A DNA stretch of 64,000 nucleotides from an uncultured Bacteroidota bacterium. GTDB lineage: Bacteria > Bacteroidota > Bacteroidia > Flavobacteriales > Flavobacteriaceae. The stretch lies in the NCBI GenBank assembly GCA_902618245.1, contig CACMZR010000004.1, positions 1 through 64,000 on the forward strand. The letters run 5' to 3'. Below the pieces are notes generated by a model. That model did not search any database. It was not told the DNA's origin and saw nothing but the letters and a program-made list of their open reading frames with translations. A program made the position numbers and the translations under genes. Below are positions 8,900 to 17,546 of the stretch, in pieces (the first letter of the stretch is position 1; the number at the start of each line of letters is the position of its first letter).

Positions 8900-10570
8900 T
8901 TATCCTTTCCTTTTATGGCGAGCCCTTTTCTTGTTTTGGCTTTTTGAACCTAATCTAGACATAGCACACCTAAAGCCTATGTAGTCTGTAGCAATATATT
9001 GTGGTAGATACCTTCTTTGCGCTGGATCAAGCCAATATGCTCTATCTTTCCATGAACCTCCCTTATAAACTCTTACTTCATCTGTAATTAATGTAGTTCT
9101 ATTAGGGTTTTTATCGTATTCTCGAACTAATTCTCCATCAGCATTTAAAGTAACTTTTGGAGGTGTTGGAGCGTCATACATTTGCGTGGTCTCAGGTTTT
9201 TGATCAACTCCTTCCTCAGGTTTACCGGATGCAAAGTTTCTTGTAGATTCAGTATCACCATCTCTAAAGTTACGATTATCACTTTCAGAAAAGTTTTCTC
9301 TTAAAAAGGTTTCATTTTCGTCGATGGCAACTTGCTGAAGCTCTCCAGGTAGACGCTTAAGTAAAACTTTACCGTTTGGTAATGTGTCAAATATCAATTG
9401 ATCTGCTGCAACAATTTCTGCTTTGCCGTCTTCACCTATTACAGATTTTGTGTATACATTACCACGATAGTAGTTAAAATCATTTGCTTCATCATCAACT
9501 ATTGGTCTGTAAACATCGGAGACCCATTCAGCTACATTACCCGCCATATCGTATACTCCAAAGTCATTAGGTGGATATTGTTTTACTTGAATAGTAATGT
9601 CAGCCCCGTCATCAGACCATCCGGCTATTCCTCCATAATCTCCCTTTCCAAGTTTAAAATTTGCTAGTTGGTCACCTTCAGTTCTCCGATCACTAGATCT
9701 AGTATATTCTCCAGACCAAGGATATTTCTTTTTTCCTCTGTAATTATTATATTCACGGTCTCCCACAAGTGCCAAAGCAGCATATTCCCATTCTGCTTCA
9801 GTTGGTAATCTGTATGATGGAAGAAGAACTCCCTTCTCTACACCTGCATAAACTTTAACTATGGAGTCACCTTTTTTCTCTTCACCTCTTTTTCCAACTA
9901 AACTATCCATTTTACCAGCATAAGCAGTTTCAGGTCTTTTCATATATGCTTCTGTGTTGAATGTGCTATTGGTTTCTACTTCGTTGTATCTAACATCTTT
10001 TTGAACAAATGCTTCTCTCTCAAGAATAAATTCATTAACTCTGTCAGTCCTCCATTCTGCAAACTGTACAGCCTGAAGCCAATTAACCCCAACAACGGGA
10101 TATTCAGCATATGCAGGATGACGAAGATAATTTGTCGTTAACTCTTCAACATAACCTAGTTGATTTCTCCATACGAGAGTATCGGGAAGGGCACCCTCAT
10201 ATATTTGTCTGTATCGGGGCTCTTCAGTTGGAAATACATACTCAAGCCAATCTAGATATTCCATATACATTAAATTTGTCACCTCTGTTTCATCAATATA
10301 AAAAGACATAACATGTTGTTTTGTAGGAGAATTGTTCCAATCATGCATAACGTCGTCTTGTACTTGACCTTTTGTGTATGTTCCCCCTTCGATAAAAACT
10401 AAACCTGGGCCAGTTTCTTGATCATTAAATTCTGTGTTGTATTGAAATCCACCTTTCTTAGAGTTTATATCCCAACCGGTTCCACGAGATGTATTTCCAC
10501 CACCACAACCAATTATTAAAAGTGAACCTAGGATTGCTACAATTAACTGTTTTAAATTACTAAAGCTCAT
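8900..10570 (-). CDS. gldJ: Gliding motility / T9SS lipoprotein GldJ
   Basis: A 556-residue outer-membrane-associated lipoprotein; lipobox LIIGC puts the lipidated cysteine at residue 22. The conserved GTGWDINSKKGGF N-terminus and a formylglycine-generating-enzyme-like fold follow (SFYIDETEVTN, YRLPTEAEWEYAA, NDFGVYDMAGNVAEWVSD, VYKGGSWKDRAYW, GFRCA), with a basic tail. The FGE active-site cysteine pair is missing, as expected for GldJ, so it is structural. GldJ is required for gliding and stabilises GldK in the type IX secretion machinery of Flavobacterium. It is divergent from porV across 204 bases. A hairpin terminator lies just downstream. Confidence 0.94.
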   Translation of the reverse strand: MSFSNLKQLIVAILGSLLIIGCGGGNTSRGTGWDINSKKGGFQYNTEFNDQETGPGLVFIEGGTYTKGQVQDDVMHDWNNSPTKQHVMSFYIDETEVTNLMYMEYLDWLEYVFPTEEPRYRQIYEGALPDTLVWRNQLGYVEELTTNYLRHPAYAEYPVVGVNWLQAVQFAEWRTDRVNEFILEREAFVQKDVRYNEVETNSTFNTEAYMKRPETAYAGKMDSLVGKRGEEKKGDSIVKVYAGVEKGVLLPSYRLPTEAEWEYAALALVGDREYNNYRGKKKYPWSGEYTRSSDRRTEGDQLANFKLGKGDYGGIAGWSDDGADITIQVKQYPPNDFGVYDMAGNVAEWVSDVYRPIVDDEANDFNYYRGNVYTKSVIGEDGKAEIVAADQLIFDTLPNGKVLLKRLPGELQQVAIDENETFLRENFSESDNRNFRDGDTESTRNFASGKPEEGVDQKPETTQMYDAPTPPKVTLNADGELVREYDKNPNRTTLITDEVRVYKGGSWKDRAYWLDPAQRRYLPQYIATDYIGFRCAMSRLGSKSQNKKRARHKRKG

Positions 10571-10774
10571 ATTAGTATTGAATTAATTTAAAAACATTCT
10601 GCAATATACAAATAATCAATTTTTGTTCTATTTACAAAAATGAAATAATCTAATTTATAAGACTAAACGACTAATCTCAAAAAATATTGCTTTTAGTTTA
10701 ATATTGATTTAATTTTTTGATTTTAAGGACAAGAATTTTCAATACAAAACGTTTTTAAAGTGAAAAACTAAAAA

Positions 10775-11962
10775 ATGAGAGTGCTTTTATTTTTAGTGTT
10801 TACTATTTATTTGGGAATTCACAAGAATTTTTCACAAAATTCTAATCGTGTAGTCACAACTGGAGTGCCTTTCCTTATGATTACAGCTGACGCACGTGCT
10901 GCAGGAATGGGAGAATTAGGAGTTGCTACATCAGCGGACAATTATTCTCAATATTGGAATCCTGCAAAATATGCTTTCGCATCAAACAATAAAGGCATTG
11001 GGCTCAGCTACACCCCTTATTTGAGCAAGTTAGTTGATGATATTTTTCTTGGCAACATACTTTTTTTTAAAAAAATTGATGACAGAAGTTCGTGGGCAAC
11101 AGGATTAAGATATTTTAGCCTTGGGGAGATTCAGTTTAATGAATTTATTGCTGGTTCAATTGTAGATCAAGGAATTCAAAGACCATCTGAATTGACATTA
11201 GATTTATCATATGCACTAAAATTAAGTAGTGAATTCTCTATGTCTGTAGCGGGAAGATTTATTTATTCAGATTTAAAAGTCGCTATAGATGCTGACACAT
11301 CATCAGCAAGTTCATTAGGGATTGACATATCAGCCTTTTATCAAAGTGAAATTTTTAAATTGAAATCAAACTCTGCGCTTGTCAGATCTGGAATTAACAT
11401 TTCTAATATTGGACCAAGATTGAATTATGAATCAGGTGCTCAAAAAAGTTTTATTCCAACCAACTTGAGATTAGGTGCAGGTCTAGATATCTTTTTTGAT
11501 AATGATAATAAATTAGGATTTTACACTGAGTTTAATAAACTTTTAGTACCAACCCCAACCGCAGTTTTCGATTCGGATCAAAATCTGATAGGATATAAGC
11601 AACCAGATATAGATTTTATAAATGGGATTTTCAAATCTTTTACTGACTCACCGGGAGGTTTATCCGAGGAATTAAGTGAGATAACAGCAGCGATAGGATT
11701 GGAATATTGCTTTCAAGATTCTCTTTCAATAAGAACTGGATTTTTCAACGAAAGTCAAAATAAAGGCTCTCGGCGATATTTAACAATGGGAGCTGGCTTT
11801 AATCTCAATCTTTTTGAAATTGATCTTTCCTATTTATTTTCAACATCTCGAGTTAGAAACCCGTTAGAAAATACGATCCGTTTTTCATTATCAATCAATC
11901 TAGACCAATCTTCTTCTCAAACATCTGATGAGAATATGAGTAATGTTGATATTGAAGACTAA
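10775..11962 (+). CDS. porV: Type IX secretion outer membrane protein PorV (LptO)
   Basis: A 395-residue protein with a signal peptide (LLFLVFTIYLGIHKNFSQ) and the PorV signature TTGVPFLMITADARAAGMGE, followed by YSQYWNPAKYAF and a beta-barrel of the FadL-like type ending in alternating strands. PorV is the shuttle that collects T9SS cargo from the SprA translocon and delivers it to the PorU sortase-like peptidase. The C-terminal 20 residues form a polar tail. In well-studied flavobacteria porU lies directly between gldJ and porV; here it is missing. pdhA follows 86 bases downstream. Confidence 0.93.
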   Translation: MRVLLFLVFTIYLGIHKNFSQNSNRVVTTGVPFLMITADARAAGMGELGVATSADNYSQYWNPAKYAFASNNKGIGLSYTPYLSKLVDDIFLGNILFFKKIDDRSSWATGLRYFSLGEIQFNEFIAGSIVDQGIQRPSELTLDLSYALKLSSEFSMSVAGRFIYSDLKVAIDADTSSASSLGIDISAFYQSEIFKLKSNSALVRSGINISNIGPRLNYESGAQKSFIPTNLRLGAGLDIFFDNDNKLGFYTEFNKLLVPTPTAVFDSDQNLIGYKQPDIDFINGIFKSFTDSPGGLSEELSEITAAIGLEYCFQDSLSIRTGFFNESQNKGSRRYLTMGAGFNLNLFEIDLSYLFSTSRVRNPLENTIRFSLSINLDQSSSQTSDENMSNVDIED

Positions 11963-12015
11963 TTTGAATAAATAGAATAATTAATGGCTCAATTTAAATA
12001 AGAATTAAGTAATTT

Positions 12016-12023
12016 TATATTTG
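12016..12023 (+). promoter_or_regulatory. Candidate -7 element (TATATTTG) for pdhA-pdhC
   Basis: TATATTTG matches TAnnTTTG and lies 25 bases before the pdhA ATG, predicting a leader of about 20 bases. No clear TTG -33 box is seen at the usual distance. It suggests pdhA can be transcribed independently of porV. Confidence 0.45.
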
Positions 12024-12048
12024 ATTAATGGATGTATTTTAGGATTTT

Positions 12049-13047
12049 ATGAAGAAAATAACAAAGCAAACTTATTTAGATTGGTATGAGAACATGCTTT
12101 TTTGGAGAAAGTTTGAGGACAAGCTTGCTGGAGTTTACATTCAACAAAAGGTAAGAGGCTTTCTACACTTATATAATGGACAGGAAGCAGTTCTCGCAGG
12201 CTCGCTTCATGCTATGGAAATTGGTAAAGACCGAATGATAACTGCGTATCGAAATCATGTTCAACCTATTGGTATGGGTGTTGATCCAAAGCATGTAATG
12301 GCAGAACTATATGGTAAGGCTACAGGTACATCTCAAGGACTTGGTGGGTCAATGCATATTTTTTCTAAAGAACACAAGTTTCATGGAGGACATGGAATCG
12401 TTGGAGGTCAGATTCCTCTTGGTGCTGGAATGGCTTTTGGTGATAAATATTTCAATCGTGACAATGTGACTCTCTGTTTTATGGGCGATGGAGCTGTTAG
12501 GCAAGGATCTCTTCATGAGACTCTGAACCTGGCAACACTTTGGCAACTTCCAGTTGTTTTTGTTGTCGAAAATAATGGATACGCCATGGGAACATCAGTA
12601 GCACGCACAGCTTCGCATGTAGAAATCTGGAAGCTAGGCTTAGGATATGATATGCCTTGTGAGCCATGTGATGGAATGGATCCTGTTGCTGTAGCCAAAA
12701 CTATGGATAAAGCAATTAATCTTGCTCGTAAAGGAGGAGGACCCTCATTTTTAGAAATGAAAACCTATAGATACCGCGGACACTCAATGTCGGATGCTCA
12801 GCACTATAGAACTAAAGATGAGGTAGAAGAGTATAGAAAAATTGATCCAATAACTCAAGTAAAGGAGATTATTCTAAAAAATAAATATGCGACTCAAAAA
12901 CATTTAGATTCAATTGATGCTTCCGTTAAAGAACATGTAAGTGAGTGTGAAAAATTTGCTGAATCTTCTCCTTATCCAGAAAAAAGTTTGATGTATGACG
13001 CTGTTTATGAAGATAACGATTATCCATTTATAAAACATAAATTGTAG
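12049..13047 (+). CDS. pdhA: Pyruvate dehydrogenase E1 component, alpha subunit
   Basis: A 332-residue thiamine-diphosphate enzyme subunit that, with the beta subunit, decarboxylates pyruvate and acetylates the lipoyl arm of E2. The ThDP/Mg motif starts at GDGAVRQGSLHETLNLA and ends at ENNGYAMGT; the phosphorylation-loop region YRYRGHSMSD is present. The sequence is full length for E1 alpha. The gene ends 3 bases before the E2 gene, so the two are co-transcribed. The E1 beta gene is not in this window, which is usual in Bacteroidota, where it is encoded elsewhere. Confidence 0.95.
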   Translation: MKKITKQTYLDWYENMLFWRKFEDKLAGVYIQQKVRGFLHLYNGQEAVLAGSLHAMEIGKDRMITAYRNHVQPIGMGVDPKHVMAELYGKATGTSQGLGGSMHIFSKEHKFHGGHGIVGGQIPLGAGMAFGDKYFNRDNVTLCFMGDGAVRQGSLHETLNLATLWQLPVVFVVENNGYAMGTSVARTASHVEIWKLGLGYDMPCEPCDGMDPVAVAKTMDKAINLARKGGGPSFLEMKTYRYRGHSMSDAQHYRTKDEVEEYRKIDPITQVKEIILKNKYATQKHLDSIDASVKEHVSECEKFAESSPYPEKSLMYDAVYEDNDYPFIKHKL

Positions 13048-13050
13048 TTT

Positions 13051-14664
13051 ATGGCTGAAATTATAAATATGCCAAGGTTGAGTGACACTATGGAAGAAGG
13101 TACTGTCGCAAAATGGTTCAAAAAAGTTGGTGATCAGATTAATGAGGGAGATATATTAGCTGAAATTGAAACTGATAAAGCAACAATGGAATTTGAATCT
13201 TTCAATGAGGGAGAGTTACTTCATATTGGAATTCAAGAGGGTGGAACGGCACCAGTGGATACTCTTTTGGCAATAATTGGAGAAAAAGGAGAAGATATTT
13301 CTAATATAATTAATGGAGATTCTAGGGAAAAAGAAGAAAATGATAATATTTCTGAAACAACAAAAACAGTTTCAGAAGATGATTCCAAAACTGTTATACC
13401 TGATGAAGTAGAAATAATAAATATGCCAAGGTTAAGTGATACTATGGAAGAAGGAACTGTTGCGAAATGGTTTAAAAAAGTTGGTGATAAGGTTAATGAA
13501 GGAGACATTTTAGCTGAAATAGAAACTGATAAAGCAACAATGGAATTTGAATCATTTTATCAAGGTGAACTTCTCCACATTGGGCTTGAAGAAGGACAGT
13601 CAGCTGCGGTTGACAGTCTCTTAGCAATTATCGGAAAAACAGGGACTGACATAAATAAGATAATTTCTTCATTGAATAATAATCAAAACTCAATAAGTGA
13701 ATCGTCACAACTAATATCTCCTGAAATTAAAGACAATACTGAACAGAATTTGACCGTTGTTGAGCAAGAATCTAAACCTCAATTGATTGAAACGAAAGTA
13801 AATTCAAATGGTAGAATTATTGCCTCACCTTTAGCAAAAAAGTTAGCTGAGGAAAAGGGAATTAACTTAAACTCTGTGAAAGGCTCAGGAGAGTTTGGAA
13901 GGATTATTAAACGAGATATAGACAACTTTAAATCAAAAGCTTTAGGAAGTAATCTTTTAAAACCTAATGCATCACTTGGCAAGGAATCTATTACTAAGAT
14001 TGCAAATTCTCAAATGAGAAAGACAATTGCAAAGCGTTTATCTAGTTCTAAATTTTCTGCACCTCACTACTATCTTGGTGTAGAATTCGATATGGATAAT
14101 ACAATTTCTTTTAGAAATCAGTTTAATTCATTACCTGATACTAAAATATCTTTTAATGATATCATAATTAAAGCCTGTGCGCTATCACTAAAACATCATC
14201 CTGAAGTAAATGCTAAATGGGAAGATGATCAAATAACTCAACACCACCACGTGCACATTGGTGTTGCAGTAGCTGTTGATGAAGGATTATTAGTTCCGGT
14301 TGTTAAGTTTGCTGATGAGCAAAATCTTCCTCAAATAGGATCAATAGTTAAGGACTTTGCTTTACGTGCCAGGGAGAAAAAATTGAAACCTGAAGAAATG
14401 GATGCTAGTACATTTACAATTTCTAATCTTGGAATGTTTGGAATACAAGAATTTACATCTATCATTAATCAACCTAATGGTGCAATTTTATCAGTTGGTG
14501 CAATAGTTAAAAAGCCTGTAGTTAAAGATGATAAAATAGTTGTAGGAAATACGTTAAAACTAACTTTAGCATGCGATCATAGAGTAGTTGATGGGGCCAT
14601 GGGAGCTCAATTTTTACAAACGCTAAAAGATTACATTGAAAATCCATTAAAAATGATCTTATAG
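13051..14664 (+). CDS. pdhC: Pyruvate dehydrogenase E2, dihydrolipoamide acetyltransferase with two lipoyl domains
   Basis: A 537-residue E2 core enzyme. Order: lipoyl domain 1 (about residues 2-78), acidic linker, lipoyl domain 2 (about 120-197), linker, peripheral subunit-binding domain (ASPLAKKLAEEKGINLNSVKGSG, roughly 250-290), and the catalytic acyltransferase domain to the C-terminus. Both lipoyl lysines sit in identical ETDKATMEFESF motifs, and the active-site histidine and aspartate are in LACDHRVVDGAMGA. It sits 3 bases after pdhA. The two lipoyl domains are nearly identical in protein but differ at many synonymous positions. Confidence 0.96.
   Translation: MAEIINMPRLSDTMEEGTVAKWFKKVGDQINEGDILAEIETDKATMEFESFNEGELLHIGIQEGGTAPVDTLLAIIGEKGEDISNIINGDSREKEENDNISETTKTVSEDDSKTVIPDEVEIINMPRLSDTMEEGTVAKWFKKVGDKVNEGDILAEIETDKATMEFESFYQGELLHIGLEEGQSAAVDSLLAIIGKTGTDINKIISSLNNNQNSISESSQLISPEIKDNTEQNLTVVEQESKPQLIETKVNSNGRIIASPLAKKLAEEKGINLNSVKGSGEFGRIIKRDIDNFKSKALGSNLLKPNASLGKESITKIANSQMRKTIAKRLSSSKFSAPHYYLGVEFDMDNTISFRNQFNSLPDTKISFNDIIIKACALSLKHHPEVNAKWEDDQITQHHHVHIGVAVAVDEGLLVPVVKFADEQNLPQIGSIVKDFALRAREKKLKPEEMDASTFTISNLGMFGIQEFTSIINQPNGAILSVGAIVKKPVVKDDKIVVGNTLKLTLACDHRVVDGAMGAQFLQTLKDYIENPLKMIL
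13054..13665 (+). repeat. Two direct copies encoding the lipoyl domain of PdhC
   Basis: Unit 1 starts at about 13054 and unit 2 at about 13408, each about 250 bp. The proteins share the run from NMPRLSDTMEEG to KKVGD and ILAEIETDKATMEFESF without change. The DNA of the same stretches differs mostly at third codon positions, which indicates an old duplication held by selection. Confidence 0.85.
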
Positions 14665-14699
14665 TCGTATATTCTTGTTTGATCATTATGTAAATTAAA

Positions 14700-15377
14700 A
14701 TGTCAAAAACTATTATCGTAACAGGGGCTAGTAGAGGAATTGGTCACGAAATTGTAAAAATTGCAGAAAAAAAAGGCCACAGGGTATATTCTATTTCAAG
14801 GAATATAAAAGCACTCAAAGATTACTCTTTTAAATATCCAAGACAAGTTGATTTAGCTAATGAAGATTCTATTGATAAATTTTCTTTGGAAGTTAAAAAT
14901 GATGGTGTGAAGGTAGATGCACTTATTAATAATGCTGGTGCCTTTTTAAACAAACCCTTCGAAAAAATTTCAAAAAAAGAGTTTGAATATATTTTTCAAG
15001 TTAATGTTTTTGGACTGTCTTCAATTACACGTAAGGTTTTGCCAATAATAGATAGCAAAGGGCATATTGTTAATATAACCAGTATGGGTGGAATTAATGG
15101 AGCCGCAAAATTTACTGGGTTAAGTGCTTACAGTAGCAGCAAGGGAGCTGTAAATATTTTAACTGAATTATTAGCTGAAGAATACAAAGAAAAAGGACCA
15201 TCATTCAATGCTCTTGCCTTTGGAGCTGTTCAAACTGAAATGTTGGAAGAAGCATTTCCTGGTCTTAAAGCACCAATATCAGCAAAAGAAATTGCTGATT
15301 TTATATTAGATTTTTCTTTGCAGGGACAGAAATTTTTTAATGGCAAAATTATACCTGTATCTTCAACAACACCATAA
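14700..15377 (+). CDS. Short-chain dehydrogenase/reductase family protein
   Basis: A 225-residue NAD(P)-dependent classical SDR. The cofactor-binding TGASRGIG motif lies at residues 8-15, the NNAG motif is present (LINNAGAF), and the catalytic Ser/Tyr/Lys are visible in ITSMGG and YSSSKGA (YxxxK with Tyr-Ser-Ser-Ser-Lys). The substrate cannot be told from sequence; FabG-like and general carbonyl reductases share these features, and the length is slightly short. It lies between pdhC and a SprT-like gene that starts 7 bases after its stop codon. Confidence 0.85.
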   Translation: MSKTIIVTGASRGIGHEIVKIAEKKGHRVYSISRNIKALKDYSFKYPRQVDLANEDSIDKFSLEVKNDGVKVDALINNAGAFLNKPFEKISKKEFEYIFQVNVFGLSSITRKVLPIIDSKGHIVNITSMGGINGAAKFTGLSAYSSSKGAVNILTELLAEEYKEKGPSFNALAFGAVQTEMLEEAFPGLKAPISAKEIADFILDFSLQGQKFFNGKIIPVSSTTP

Positions 15378-15384
15378 GAGTTTA

Positions 15385-15978
15385 ATGGAAAACTTTTTAA
15401 AATTAATTCCAGAAAAATCAAAAAAAAAAGTAGTTAGTCTTTTACACTTAGAACCTGTAATTGTTAGAGTTACAAAAAAAAGGATTTCCAAACATGGGGA
15501 CTTTAGAAAAAAAGCAAATGGAGACTTTTTTATTACAATAAACGAGTCAACAAACCCATATCGCTTTTTGATCACCTTACTTCATGAAATAGCACATTAT
15601 ATCGTTTACAAGAAATACTCGAATATATCAAAACCTCATGGACCGGAATGGAAATTAGCATACAGAAAAATATTACTCCCATTTTTAAATAACCAAATTT
15701 TCCCAGATCAAATATGCAGGTGTTTAGCACATTATATAAGAAACCCAAAAGCAAGTACAGATAGAGATTTAAATCTTTTTATGGCATTAAGAAAATATGA
15801 TAAAAAAGAAAATTACTCACTCATTCTTGAAATAGAAAAAGGTCAGAGCTTTAGAATAAAATCTGGTAGAAAGTTCATTAAATTGAATAAGCGACGAAAA
15901 CTTTATGAATGCAGAGAAGTGAGTTCTAATAGAATTTATCTTTTTAGTCCTCAAATCGAGGTAATACGAAGTTTATGA
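15385..15978 (+). CDS. SprT-like zinc metalloprotease-type protein
   Basis: About 197 residues with the zinc-binding HEIAH motif (LLHEIAHYIVY), followed by KPHGPEWKLAYRKIL, which supplies the third ligand region in SprT/Spartan-like proteins. The start is taken as ATG 15385 (MENFLKLIPEKSKK); a longer frame opens at 15340, but it would overlap the SDR gene and gives an atypical N-terminus. The eukaryotic relative cleaves DNA-protein crosslinks; the bacterial role is unproven. The C-terminal part carries a basic RKFIKLNKRRKLYEC segment. Its stop overlaps the stop of the convergent ABC ATPase gene by six bases. Confidence 0.82.
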   Translation: MENFLKLIPEKSKKKVVSLLHLEPVIVRVTKKRISKHGDFRKKANGDFFITINESTNPYRFLITLLHEIAHYIVYKKYSNISKPHGPEWKLAYRKILLPFLNNQIFPDQICRCLAHYIRNPKASTDRDLNLFMALRKYDKKENYSLILEIEKGQSFRIKSGRKFIKLNKRRKLYECREVSSNRIYLFSPQIEVIRSL

Positions 15979-16743
15979 CTTATTTTTTTTCAGATACATT
16001 TTTCTCACTTCTTTAAATAAATCTGAAGAGTATACGAAGTTGGAAACAGCTTCATTATCTGTGTTGAAAATATCTTTATTAGATCCCTCCCAAGCCTTTT
16101 TACCATTTAGTAAAAAAACTATTTTTTCTCCAATTTCCATTACTGAATTCATATCATGAGTATTGATTACAGTCGTTATGTTATACTCTTCTGTGATTTC
16201 TTGTATTAAATTGTCTATAAGAATTGCTGTTTTAGGATCCAAGCCTGAGTTGGGCTCATCACAAAAAAGATATTTGGGATTCATAACTATAGACCTTGCT
16301 ATAGCAACCCTTTTTTTCATTCCTCCAGATATTTCATCAGGATACTTTTCATTAGCATTGATTAAATTAACTCTTTTAATTACTTGATTTGCCCTTTCAC
16401 GAACTTCATCATCATCTTTTTTTGTGAACATTTGCATGGGAAACATTATATTTTCCTCAACTGTCATTGAATCAAACAGCGCACTACCCTGAAAAACCAT
16501 TCCTATCTCTTGTCTAAGTACAGTACGCTCTTTTGTAGTCATTAGATTTATGGGACTGTTTTCAAAAAAGATTTGTCCTGAGTTAGTTTCAAAAAGACCC
16601 AACAAACATTTTAAGAAAACTGTTTTTCCAGATCCACTTTGTCCAATTATTAAATTGGTTTTACCTTTTTCAAAGATTGTTGATATTCCTTTAAGAACAG
16701 GTGATTTATCAAATTCTTTGGATATGTTTTTTACCTTTATCAT
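15973..16743 (-). CDS. ABC transporter ATP-binding protein, MlaF-like (lipid transport)
   Basis: A 256-residue ATPase with Walker A GQSGSGKT (about residue 34), Q-loop, signature ISGGMKKRVAIARSI and Walker B LFCDEPNSGLDP. The EPNSGLD form and the pairing with an MlaE-family permease place it with the Mla/Mkl group, which moves phospholipids between inner and outer membranes. The permease gene ends at the base next to this start (16744/16743), so they form an operon. No MCE-domain substrate-binding subunit is adjacent; it would be encoded elsewhere. Confidence 0.92.
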   Translation of the reverse strand: MIKVKNISKEFDKSPVLKGISTIFEKGKTNLIIGQSGSGKTVFLKCLLGLFETNSGQIFFENSPINLMTTKERTVLRQEIGMVFQGSALFDSMTVEENIMFPMQMFTKKDDDEVRERANQVIKRVNLINANEKYPDEISGGMKKRVAIARSIVMNPKYLFCDEPNSGLDPKTAILIDNLIQEITEEYNITTVINTHDMNSVMEIGEKIVFLLNGKKAWEGSNKDIFNTDNEAVSNFVYSSDLFKEVRKMYLKKNKS

Positions 16744-17481
16744 CTATGTTAATAAAAGTTGAGTTATAAGGTAATTAAGCAAAATAATCACTACACTAGT
16801 CCAAACAAATGAAACCGTACTAGCCTTTCCAACTTCTAAAGCTCCTCCTGTCATAAAATATCCATGAAATGAAGGAATTGTTGCAAGAATGAATGAAAAA
16901 AAAGCAGTTTTTATGAATGCATAAGTAACATGGAAAGGTGTAAAATCTAATTGTATACCTTGAATAAATTCGCCGCTGGTTGAAAATCCTCCATAAACAC
17001 ATGCTATATAACCACCAAAAATTCCTAAGAACATAGATATGCATATGACCAAAGGATAAAGTAAAAGCGCGATAATTTTTGGGAAGATAAGGTAGTTATA
17101 TGTATTGATTCCCATTACTTCAAGTGCATCAATTTGTTCTGTTACTCTCATGGTTCCAATACTTGAGGTGATATAAGAACCAACTTTTCCGGCCATTATA
17201 ATTGAAATAAAAGTTGGAGCAAATTCCAAAATTATCGACTGCCGAGTAGCAAAACCGATTAAGTCTTTTGGTAAAAACGGATTTTCAAGATTTAAAGCTG
17301 TTTGAATTGAAACAACACCTCCAACAAAAAACGATATAAATGAAACAATACCAAGTGATCCAATTATTAAAGATTCTATATCCTTAAATATAAGCTGTCT
17401 GAGTACTTTCCATTTAGTGAATTTTCCAAACACATTTTGAAGCATCAAGAAATATTTTCCTATGTTTGAAATGACTCTCAT
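16744..17481 (-). CDS. ABC transporter permease, MlaE family (lipid transport)
   Basis: A 245-residue inner membrane protein of the MlaE/DUF140 family with five to six hydrophobic segments. Family hallmarks are GVVSIQTALNL, IIMAGKVGSYITSSIGTMRVTEQ (split by one residue in my reading), and DALEVMGIN, the segment thought to contact the ATPase. It starts at ATG 17481 and a TAACTTTG element (17496-17489 on the minus strand) lies only 7 bases upstream, so the leader, if that element is used, would be very short. It is the first gene of the two-gene Mla-like operon. Confidence 0.92.
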   Translation of the reverse strand: MRVISNIGKYFLMLQNVFGKFTKWKVLRQLIFKDIESLIIGSLGIVSFISFFVGGVVSIQTALNLENPFLPKDLIGFATRQSIILEFAPTFISIIMAGKVGSYITSSIGTMRVTEQIDALEVMGINTYNYLIFPKIIALLLYPLVICISMFLGIFGGYIACVYGGFSTSGEFIQGIQLDFTPFHVTYAFIKTAFFSFILATIPSFHGYFMTGGALEVGKASTVSFVWTSVVIILLNYLITQLLLT

Positions 17482-17546
17482 ACCCTATCAAAGTTATTAA
17501 TTTTAAGCAAAAACTTAAGTTAAAAAAATTGAATTTAAACACTAAA

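Noticed and set aside
8900-10570. Formylglycine-generating / sulfatase-modifying enzyme
   Set aside because: The fold is FGE-like, but the active-site cysteines are missing (GGSWKDRAYWLDPAQRR region) and the lipobox and N-terminal GTGWDINSKKGGF identify GldJ.
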